A stretch of 64,000 bases of DNA from Owenia fusiformis (Eukaryota; Annelida; Polychaeta; Sabellida; Oweniidae), in contig CAIIXF020000010.1 in assembly GCA_903813345.2 (NCBI GenBank), positions 33,905,425 through 33,969,424 on the forward strand, written 5' to 3'. Positions 24,249 through 36,200 of the stretch are shown here, in pieces (the stretch's first letter is position 1; each line of letters opens with the position of its first letter). The translations under genes were made by a program, and so were the position numbers. The notes beneath the pieces are model-generated. The model did no database searches. It saw only the letters and a list, made by a program, of their open reading frames with translations, and was not told the DNA's origin.

Positions 24249-27200
24249 TTATCCTGAAAAAATGAAATATAACTTTTGTTTATAAATACATGCCTACCCT
24301 AATAGCAATCCTTTAATATATGAACGGCTTAGAGATACCAAGATAAATCTGTCGCTAGTTCCTTTCGAAACTGCACTAAATAACTTTAATTGTCATTTTT
24401 ATGAAACGGATAGAACTGTAGGTCAACGTATTATTTGTGATAATGTTATTATTCAATAGGATATATCTTAGAAAATGTGTATGAAATGCTAACAAATAGG
24501 TTAAATAATTGTAAACGGGCCAGAATCGAATAATTTAGCTGAATAATCTGTTTACGACATTACTATACGGTCTTTTCCAAGTCACGCTTCGAATATAATA
24601 TTTCACTGTTGAACTGAGACAAATATGGAATAAGTCTGCGAGTGATGATGAACTATTCTTGAATTTCAGTCATTTAGAGCTCGTTATCTAATGAATTTCT
24701 CTGAATTTTCAACTGCTTATTGAAACAATATTTTCCCAATCATGTTCAAAGTTCTCATTTTATATATCCAATAAAAATGAGTCACTCCCTTTACATTTGG
24801 GCATATTTTTGGGGACACCCTGTAAGATGCTAGACAAAGCCATTCAATAGAGCGATCCACTTTACTTGAAGTTTAAAATCAGTTTATGAATACTAATATT
24901 GAATCAATGTAAAATAATATAGTGTTTGTATGTAGGGAGCTTTACATTTCATCTCAAGACATTCAGGTAACTGAGAGACTGCAGCAAAAGATAAAATAAT
25001 AGGTGCTAATAGCGTAGTCTCGCTTTGGAACTTGGACTAAGCATCTATTCAGGATATTTATCAACACACTAATGTGAGTAGATGGCAGGTAAAATAGGAG
25101 AAACATGAAATGAGAAAGGAGAATGATGTGACAGTTACACATGTGATTTATTTACATGTATGATTTACTTACCAGTCCCCCCATTGACGCAAATGTTACA
25201 GGTCTTTTTGCAAAATCTCGCCTTGTAAGATCTACAGTCCAGACGGTTATCGTTCTTGGCTGTAAGACAGTTAGGACTCTCGTCCTTACAAACTGCAACA
25301 CAATATAAGACTGACTTCATGCACTAATGACATATCTGGTAGAGGAGAGTGAGATGGCAAGTAAAAGTAAAATGGCATGAAAGGCACGGGTGTGATTTAC
25401 TAACCAATCCCACCATCGCTACAAATGTCGCATGACTTCTTGCAAACTCGTTTCGCCCTGTAAGATCTACAGTCCAGACGGTTCTCGTTCTTTGCTTTAA
25501 GACAGTTAGGACTCTCGTCATCACAAACTGCAACAAAATATAAGACAGACGTCATGCATTAATGACACATATCTGATAATCTGAAAGACAAAAGAGAGTG
25601 AGATGGCAAGTAAAAGTAAAATTGCATGAAAGGCATGGGTGTGATATACCTACCAGTCCCGCCATCGCCGCAAGTGTTGCATGACTTCTTGCAAACTCGT
25701 TTCGCCATAGAAGATCTACAGTCAAGACGGTTATTGATCTTGGCTTTAAGACAGAGAGGACTCTCGTCCTCACAAACTGCAAAAAAATAAGACAACTGGC
25801 GCCATGCATTAATGACAAATATCTGATAATCTGAAAGAAGAGAGGAGAGTGAGATGGCAAGTAAAAGTAAAATTGCATGAAAGGGTCGGGTGTGATCTAC
25901 TTACCAGTCCCATCATAGCCGCAAGTGTTGCATGACTTCTTGCAAACTCGTTTCGCCAAAGAAGATCTACAGTCCAGACGATCCTCATTCATGGCTTTAA
26001 GACAGCCAGGACTGTCCAGACAAACTGCAAAAAATATAAGACAACTGGCGCCATGTATTAATGACAAATATCTGATAATCTGAAAGAAGAGGAGAGTGAG
26101 ATGGCAAGTAAAAGTAAAATTGCATGAAGGGCACTGATGTGGTCTACTTACCAGTCCCACCATCGCCGCAAATGTTGCACGTCTTCTTGCAAAATCTCGC
26201 CTGGTAAGATCTACAGTCCAGACGGTTATCGTTCTTGGCTTTAAGACAGAGAGGACTCTCGTCCTCACAAACTGCAAAAAATATAAGACAAATGGCGTCA
26301 TGCATTAATGACAAATATCTGATAATCTGAAAGAAGAGAGGAGTGAGATGGCAAGATTATGTACAAGCAGACAATACATGTATGATGTATAACCGATGTT
26401 TTACATTTTTACTGCATGACACTTTACACCTTTTTGAAACTCAAATGTATTCATTTGAAAGCATTCATTAAAGAATTAACATTAATAACAATTATAAAAT
26501 GGCCAAAATCACTTAAAAATGCTAAGAATTGTGAAAAACCGCGTGATTCAAAAATAATTGGCTGGGGAGGGGTCGGTGGAACCCATCATACCCCCCTGGG
26601 TGCGGGCTTGCAGATTATGTACAAGCGCTTTTCAAAGACTATGTGTCTGTAAGACTTGATAAGAGGTGCTACTTGACTTGATTTCCAAAGGAGACGAAGT
26701 TGTTTGTAGAATGAATTGGGGGAGTTTTTTCTTGCATTTTGCTTGTGTTTTTCATCCAAAAAACATCTATACACTTCAAACATTTTATTGACGATAAGAT
26801 TGCACCATATAATCCATAAAATATTTCTCATATTCAAGGATTATCTATGGATTAATGTATTTTCTTTTTTCACACTTCAGAGGACTGGGAAACATTGAAC
26901 ATATTCGCTTTTGAATAATATAAATGCTGTTTTAATTATTGTGTTTTATGGATTATGATGACGGCTTTGCGAACGGATGTTGACCCTTTGAATTGCCTAT
27001 GGACTTCGAGACTGGATTTTATCTATCCCACATCATTTGAGACTGAATACTCTATCTTTTATGAGTACTAGTATCTACAACTATTTTTGATGTGATAAGT
27101 ATTGGCTATCATTTTTTTTCAATTTTTCTTCAACATGTCTTGTAATGACTTCAGTATGAATAAAATGTCCCTTGGTCTTCTGGTCCTGGATTGTGATATT

Positions 27201-30200
27201 GGTTCTCGATTGAAGGGGGAGGAGGGTGTTAGAATTGTTTCTTTTCACGTTAGATCATGGTTTTGGGATATATGGGGTCTACTCTTCTTATGACAGATTT
27301 ACACTTACAGTTTGCTTTTCTTGTTTTTTTTTTAAAGTTTTTAGTCACCCTTCCCTTTTGCATTTGCGCTTATATATTCCATGTATACCAATGATTTCTC
27401 TACCGATAGATGGTGTAAATGGTACTAATTCCTTAATCCCTCAAATTTTCTCTTTGAGGAATTACCCATATCAATCCAATGGTACAGTTCCGAGCAGATT
27501 TTGAGATAACAGGAAAGTAAATCTTTAATACAAACCTTTTTGGGTTGCGATATAAACTAAAACAAATGAGTTAATAAATGAGCTGGTGACGACGGTATAT
27601 CTGCGGAGCATTTCAGTAACCTTTTAAAACAGGAACTCTGCTTGATAAGGATTTTTAAGATGGCAGCTAAATTTTAAAATTGCCGCCATTTTTATAAAAG
27701 AACGTAATCTTTGATAACTCAAATACGAGTAGATCAATTTCGTTCAAATTTTATATGCCGCTGCTTAGGGACAATGGCACTTTGCTCAAGAAGACATTTT
27801 CAAGATGGCCACTGAAAAATATAATCCTTAATAACTCAAATACTAGTGGACAGATTTTGTTCAAATTGTAAATACTGATGCCTTTGGACACACGAGCTCT
27901 GCTCGATAATGATTTTTTAAAATCGCAACTGAATTTTAAAATGGCCACCATTTTTTAAAAGAAAGTAATATTTGATGACTCGAATACCAGTAGACGGATT
28001 TCGTTCAAATTTTATATGCTGATGCCTATGGACAAATGAGCTTTGTTCAAGAAGACATTTTCAAGTAGGCTTATGCATTTCAAAATAACAGCCATTTTTG
28101 TAAAAAATGAAATTTTCGATAATTGAAATGCGAGTGGATCATGAATCGCAAAATACCTTCTTAATTGGAATTAGAAGATACCTAAAAAAATGGAATCGAA
28201 AATCATATTTTTGTCGACTATTTCTTTATTCTGGTCAATGCCTTAACAGAAAGTCCCATAGCTTTACTTACCTTGATGTGTTGTTCACCGAATGCGAAGC
28301 ATGTGTTTTTAAAAACTTACCTAGGTTTCGAGAATATAGAGGACGAAGTGCCTCCGATAATAATGCTGAATTCATTGCTATCAACAGATTTATTTATTCA
28401 TTCCTTTATCCCTCGCATTTTCTCTTTTAGGAATTTCCCATAGCAATCCAATGGTACAATTACAAACAGAGTCTGAGATAACAGGAAAGTAAATCTTTAA
28501 TACAAAACTTTTTGGGTTGCAATATAAACTAAAACAAATGAGTTAAATAAATGAGCTGGTGACGACGGTATATCTGCGGAACATTTCAGTTACCTTTTGA
28601 AACAGGAACTCTGTTTGATAAGGATTTTTTAAGATGGCAGCTAAAGAACAGGTCCATTGGTCCACTTAGACTTTTTCCAAAAACTCATTCTTCCATTTAC
28701 TTTTAAAACCGATTGCAAGTTGTAGTGAAACCTTTTTTCTTGAGATGTGCAATTTCAAAAGAGGCATTAGTTTTCAGTTTTTTTGAAAAATTGGCAGTAA
28801 GAACCCCTATCACAAGACTGTCTGAATATGGGTACACACTATGTTTACCATCAAAATAATAGAGAATTTTCGTTATACATATTGATTCTACTTATACGGA
28901 TACGTATACGTATGTTTATAAGTATAAGTATAAGTTACAGATTAAAATCATGTTTCGTTATAAGTATAACATTATTTTACTCGTGGTTCTGTATTCCGAT
29001 TAAATTACATCAACAACGTCCGGTATAATGGACATAAAGTTCTAACACTATGTCACTGGGTGTTATGAATATCAATAATGTATGCAAGACAATGAAAAAA
29101 AGATAAGGTAACTTTTTACTTATAAACCCTGTTCTAACTGTAAAAAACTTATAGCCTAACGAATAGAGAGCGCAAGTTGTGATGACGTATTACACAAAAG
29201 CCATAGTATAAGTATAAGTATAAGGGGGCCAATTACGTATAACGAAAATTCTCTAATATAAAAACTTATCATTATATAGAATTTATCATATGGAACATAT
29301 GGCATACAGGCATTCGGAGTAGAACATTAACAAAATTCAGTTATGTATGAAGTTTACTAATGCAAATCTGGAAAACATTGTCATTTTTGTTCACTTTGTT
29401 ATCAAGTTTTAGCATGGCGCTCATTCCCTTTCATTGAAAATTTAACCATCGGCCCACACTCCCACAAAAAGATCTTAAAACTGTATAATGCAGAGATTGT
29501 AAAGTAGCTTCCCTGCAAATATCTTGTTGTGGGAGTGTGGGCTCACCACTAAAACTTAACTTTTGTGATGAAAATAAGACTGACTGGTTTATGTTTTCAA
29601 TATGGCTGCTAACCTGGGCATACATGTACACTACATAACTGCATGTACAGATCAGGCCATTCAAAATCAATTATATGTTGGCATTCTGATGATTGGCCTT
29701 ATATTAAAAACTACAAAACCTTTATCTATTAAAGGGTTTTATATATTATTTAAAGGTGCAATAATTAGTGCAGAGGAATCATTCAACGATCATGGACCAG
29801 TGTCAAAATATATTTAAGTTTGAATATTTCATCAAGACTAACATCTATTTTTATTATCTTCATAGAAACGCCCTAGATAAACATTATTTTAGCTGATATT
29901 CCTCTTGAAACATGGTGGATCTTAAAAATATAAAAGTGGAAGTCCCCTTTTTGAAGCTTTGAACTGAATTTACACTTCTTAATGCTAAAATTGATAATTT
30001 ATCCATACATTTTAAGAAAATAGGTATGTCAAAGAAGATGTTAAAGCAAATGTTGCCTTGATAGCTCAGAAAAAATGAAAAACTTTCCTATTTTCTCTAC
30101 AGTCCTTATTGCCCCTTTAATAGTGAAAATTCAATAACATACTGTGACAAAGCAAGTTACACACCTCTTGATTCAGATGACCTGTTAATGAAGACAATAC

Positions 30201-33200
30201 TGAAGCTTATATACATATTGTTTTTTATTATTTCACTACAATATATAATTCAAGATCACACTTCCCTTTGTCATTTATATGCATTACAAGTACAGAGTAC
30301 ATGGGAAAATTTTGCTTTTGCTGAAAACATAGAATTTAGTGACATTAAATATAAAAACATCTTTGAATGGCCTAAGTGTTTTTATAAATAGGGTATAAGT
30401 TATTATATTATCATTATTTTAAGCAATCCTTTGAGTGTCATGCCATTTATACATGATGCTGCCTTACATTTTATGATATATATTGAAAGAGGATTACTCT
30501 GAATTATTTGTGTTTCAAATATGGGAACTGCAAATTGGCAAATAACTTTAAGATTAAGTCTCCATACAGACATTTAATTTCAAATTCAAAAGCAAATGCC
30601 AATGCGCATTTATTTAAAGATTCGCGCAATCTTTATCCAATCAGCGTTTGCGATGTGTATCGGCTCAAGTATAAAAGGCGAATCCAACTCCAAATCCATG
30701 CAGGGGTGTATGAGGTACTCGTGTCGGAGAGAGCCGGTGAAATAAGAATTTACATGCACATTGTCAATGTTTACACATGTTTGGAGTTATTGAAGAAAAT
30801 GTGATATGGGGGTGGTTCCGAATTTGAAGTCATTGCTGGAAAATATGATTTTAATACGTGAAATTATATCTATAAATACAGCACTGAAAAATAACAGTAC
30901 ACATGAAGTACATGTATGACTGTGTCCAGAAATGTTTGAAACCCTTACAGAAAATTCTGTCTGCATTTTGTCAATATTGCTCTTTCTTCCCACAGTCTAG
31001 TGCTATTTGAATGAATATATTTAATAATGTATTTCTAACTAAAACATATATCACTTTTTTTTTATAAACCACAAACATTTAGATCATAAAAAAGTTATTC
31101 AATACTTGAGTGAGCACGATATGCAAGGGTTATTAAGTTGACACAGTAAATGACCACTGATATTGTGTTAGTCCATGCACACTGCGTATTCTTCTAATAC
31201 ACATTTGCTAACACCTCTCGCTTTCATAGTGAAGTGACTAATTGGTTAATGTTTACGTTTTGATGTGTTTTGTGTTCCTTGTTACAGCAAGGGGGACCAG
31301 TAAAGTAGACTAACATGTTTGCATGGCAAGCTTTGATCGAATATGTGAGACACTTTAAAGTGACCCTATAACTATTTAGAATATGGCAAACATGTTTAGA
31401 AAACTGGCGAGATCAATTGAAATAAGAAAATTCATTCTCGTGGAAGTGCCCTTGTGTGCATTTAATTGCAGTCATTTTTCCTAATTGCCCATGGGCATTT
31501 AAAACAATAATCACATTTCAATTCTTAAAACATGCTTAGGATACTGTTGGAGCCTCAAAGGGCAACAAGAACATTCATTTTTGAAACAGGAACATTTAGT
31601 CCCCCTAAAAATGCCCCTATGGGGATTTATTCTCAAGACTTTCTTGTAATTGCCTGTGAGAATTTATTAAGAATATTTTTATTTCCATTTGCATGTCTTA
31701 TTATCAGTCACAATCAAAATTAAGCTAATTGCTTTCATTGTTTTGTATTAAAAAATGGCAAAATTTTGACAAAAATAGCATCTCTCAAAGTTTACCTTAA
31801 AACCACCCTAATGTCAAGGTCAAATGTCAAAATTCTCAGAAATCGCATTTAAAGTAACAAGTCATACTTCCTTTTCAATTCCATGTCAATATATACTATT
31901 TTTGTAGGGGGGGGGGGGGGGCTAAAAGAGGGGTTTACCGCCACCTGTCCTTTTAAAATTGCCGCCATTTTTATAAAATAACGTTATCTTTAATTTGATA
32001 AATCAAATACGAGAAGACCGATTTCGTTCAAATTTTATATGCTGATGCTTAGGGACAAAGGCGCTTTGCTCAAGAAGATATTTTCAAGATGGCTACTGAA
32101 AAATATAATCCTTGATAACTCAAATACCAGTTGACAGATTTTGTTGAAATTGTAAATACTGATGCCTTTGGACACACGAGCTCTGCTCGATAAAGAATTT
32201 TTAAAATGGCAACTGAATTTAAAATGGCAACTGAATTTAAAATGGCCACCATTTTTGAAAAAAAGTAATATTTGATGACTCGAATACCAGTAGACGGATT
32301 TCGTTCAAATTTTATATGCTGATGGCTATGGACAAATGAGCATTGTTCAAGAAGAAATTTTCAAGTAGGCTTATGAATTTCAAAATGACCGCCATTTTTG
32401 TAAAAAAATGAAAATTTCGATAATTGAAATGCGATTGGATCATTAATCGCAAAATTCCTCCTTAATTGAAATTAGAAAATACCTAAAAAAATGGAATCGG
32501 GCTATCATATTTTTGTCGACTATTTCTTTATTCTGGTCAATGCCTAAACAGAAAGTCTCATAGCTTTACTTACCTTGACGTGTTTTTAAAAACTTACCTA
32601 TGTTTCGAGGAAATAGAGGACGAAGTGCCTCCGATAATGAACAGCTACAAGTGGCTGTAACTCGTGAACTCCATGACAAGCACTCATAGAGATGATAAAA
32701 TAATCTGAACTTTGAGACAGAGAATGTGCAAACACCCAAAAAACATTATTTTTCAAAAATGTTGTCCTGATTTTTAGCTCTTCTATTATTTTCCCTATGG
32801 GAAAATAACATTGGAAATATTGTTTTCCACTTCATCCCAAATTAATCATATTTCCTTTTAAAATTAAACAAGACACAGAGTGATAAATATCGCACTTTGA
32901 AGAGCAAACTGGCCACCATGCAATTTACCCAGCATGGCCAAAACCTAATCAGACCTTGGCACTAGTCTGCTTGCATCTGTAAACATTTTAAGTTGACAAG
33001 GTTTGCGGTTTTCCTGCAATTTTGATGACAAGAATTTATTTGTAGTCTTGAACTTTGGGAAAATTTAGATAACATTGTATGTGACCTAATTTGATGACCT
33101 TCGACCTTGAAAATTTCACTTTGTCAGACCTCAGTAGGTCTTTTGTAATTAAGCTGGCCTAAGTTTAAATCCAAAATATCAATTTAGAAAATCAAATTTT

Positions 33201-36200
33201 TGACCTTTTCAAGGTCACTGAAGGTGAACGAAAGGTCAAATCTGAAATCTAAATTCAGATTTGAACTTCTGAGAACTTGTAGATGTTTTTTTTAAAAAAA
33301 GGTCAATTTGGAGCAAGTTGAAAAATTCAAAATGGCCGCCAAATTGAAAAATTCAAAATGGCCACCATGTAATTCAGCCAGCATACCCAAAACCTAATCA
33401 TATCTTGGTAATAGTCTGCTCTTACATCTGTAAAAATTTCAAGTTGAACGGATAAGTGGTTTTCCTTGAATTTTGATGACAAGATTTGTTAAAAATTCAA
33501 AATGGCCACCACGTAGTTTACCCAGCATGCCTTAAACCTTATCAGATCTTGGCACTAGTCTGCTATTGCATGTGTAAAAATTTCAAGTTGAACAGGTTAG
33601 CGGTTTTCTTGGAATTTTGATGACAAGAATTGATTTGTAGTCTCAAACTTTGAGAAACTTGGATAACATCATTTGTGACCTAGTTTAATGACCTTGACCT
33701 TCGACCTTGAAAATTTCACTTTTTCAGACCTCAGTAGGTGTTTTGTAATTAAGCTGGCCTAAATTTAAATCCAAAATATCAATTTAGAAAATCAACTTTT
33801 TTGACCTTTTCAAGGTCACTGAAGGTGAACGAAAGGTCAAATCTGAAATCTAAGGTCAGATTTGAACTTCTGAGAACTTGTAGATGTTTTTTTTAAAAAA
33901 AATGTCAATTTGGAGCAAGTTGAAAAATTCAAAATGGCCGCCAAATTGAAAAATTCAAAATGGCCACCATGTAATTCAGCCAGCATACCAAAAACCTAAT
34001 CAGATCTTGGTAATAGTCTGCTCTTACATCAGTAAAAATTTCAAGTTGAACGGATAAGTGGTTTTCCAGGAATTTTGATGACAAGATTTGTTAAAAATTC
34101 AAAATGGCCACCACGTAGTTTACCCAGCATGCCTTAAACCTTATCAGATCTCTTGGCACTAGTCTGCTATTGCATGTGTAAAAATTTCAAGTTGAACAGG
34201 TTAGCGGTTATACTGGAAATTTGATGACAAGATTTGGTTTATGTGCCGCCCGCCCGCACGACCGCACGCCCGCCCAACAGCACAAGACGACGACAATATA
34301 GCACTTTTTCAAAGTGCGATAAAAAGGAACGTCAGTCGAAATGCGGCCGCCATGAGCAAATGTGACTGAAGCTTTAGTGAGTTAAATAGTGCTAGATACC
34401 TTCTGATTCTTCGCGTTTCTCTTCTGCATTGGTCTGTAGCTGATCTAGGAATGGACCAGTCTTTTCTGAAATAAATTCAATGGCAATTTCTTTATTATTT
34501 TATTTTAATTTCTCCGATATAAACATGAATCCTTATTTGTTTTTAAACAAAGTTGATTAAAAGATTCGGTTTTATAAGTTTACTACAGCATGTATTTTTC
34601 ATATAAACGATTTACATTGTTAACTTCTCCACATGTTAACGCCTGGGTCACATTTGCTTCGATCCATCGGCCGGCGCCCGGCCGATTGAGTTTTTTGTTC
34701 AATATTGCATTTAATTTTGAACGAATACTCAATAGGCCGGGCGCCGTAGTGGAAATCTGAGCCGATGTGACCCAGGCATTAGGAAAATATGGTAACTGAA
34801 CGATTTCCGGTTACCCCTCTCTTCTGACGTCGTGATCATGTGACCACTGATCGGGATCGACCATTCTTACCCGTTTGATATATTTTATTTATTCAATATT
34901 ACACTTATATCTTACTCCCTGTTGACAAACTGTTATATTAAAAAAAACTTGAATATTACATCTTTTTTTATAAATTGTTATAACAATGGTAATCCGTGAA
35001 TCATAATAGTTTTAATAGTTAGGTGTGTCCGTTTTAAAATCTTAAAAATCTTGTCACTTTATAGATAACTGTTTGACATTTGAGATGAAAGAGCTGTATA
35101 GTGTCTCCCATCGGTAGACACGTGTTGTACATGTCTCTGTCCTTGATATTACTTAATACAAATTATAGCAACCACTATCATCCAAGGATCGACATGAGTT
35201 CATTTGCGTTTATTTATCAAGCAATTTTTAAAAATCTTTTCGGCAAAACATGGGAGTATGAACAATGTTAAATAACATTATATTTCCTTACCAGCATCTC
35301 CGTTGTCAGTGCATAAATTGCATGTCTTCTTGCAAAATGATTTCTCCCAGTAATAATTACAGTTCAAGTCATTGTTATTTTTAAAGCTTTCACATCTTGC
35401 ACTTATGTCTTCGCAGCTTCTAGCAACAGCTGTAACAATAGATGTCGCTTGTTAGACAAACATGTGAGATGCGTGACTGAAACATCCTTCATTCAAAGGA
35501 CTTCACTTATTAGTCAATTCATTATGGAAAGAAGAGAAATACCCTTGGACCAAGAATGGACTGGTATAACATTTTTACTTCACAACTTCATAAAAAATGA
35601 TTTTTTCTAAAACTTTTTCTGAACTGCAAAACATCCATGAAGTGTCTGACAAATGATAACGTGGTACAGACATACTATTTTTTCATCGTGGTGCTATTAT
35701 AAGTCGCAAACGTTTGAAGCTTTTAAAACTAGACTAGCGTTTTATGTTAAGGGTTAACATACAAATCAGAGAGAGTTATAACACTTTACCAGATATGTTG
35801 AAATGCCAACGTGTGAAGTCGTGACTGAAGCAGATCTGCAGATATTGCATTTTTGGACAGTGCAGACACTTCTCATAGATTTCACTGGTTTTCATTGGTT
35901 TAGTGAAACAGTTCAAAAGTACTGATTCTCTCTAAAAGAGTGGTATCGATATGGAGAACTTTTTGAACACACGTTTCTCTTAAAGCAGTCATAAAAAATC
36001 TAAAAATTTAACACATCGTCAATTTAATGGTCATCTTTTGAATGGTAACAATATAATTTGAAATATATAAATGTACTTTCATCTATATTGTTTTAGAAAA
36101 CACATTAAAATTTTGTTTTGTTCTTGGTATCACGTTTCCAGAGTGAAATGAAACATCTTTCCGAACCTCATTGGAACAAAACGACATAAACACAACATGT

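Larger units (their letters stand above)
28646..31950. mobile_element. 3.3 kb insertion in copy 1 (empty site in copy 2)
   Basis: The flanks 'GATGGCAGCTAAA' and 'TTTTAAAATTGCCGCC' are contiguous in copy 2 at about 57,596, so everything between is an insertion or was lost from copy 2. The ends show ACAGGTCC and CCACCTGTCC, only a weak inverted match. Inside are a 0.4 kb MITE, a hairpin at 29.45 kb, two AT-rich open frames (30,188-30,391 and 30,508-30,804) without recognisable domains, and a G15 run at 31,907-31,921. Confidence 0.7.

Noticed and set aside
24249-26271. Calling the ShKT gene a potassium-channel toxin
   Set aside because: ShKT domains are widespread in non-toxic secreted proteins, and the channel-blocking dyad cannot be aligned in these shorter Cys3-Cys4 loops.
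25324-26301. Minus-strand open frames of 70-134 codons as stand-alone genes
   Set aside because: Each is a real ShKT exon extended into intron sequence. Conserved donor and acceptor sites mark the true exon limits.
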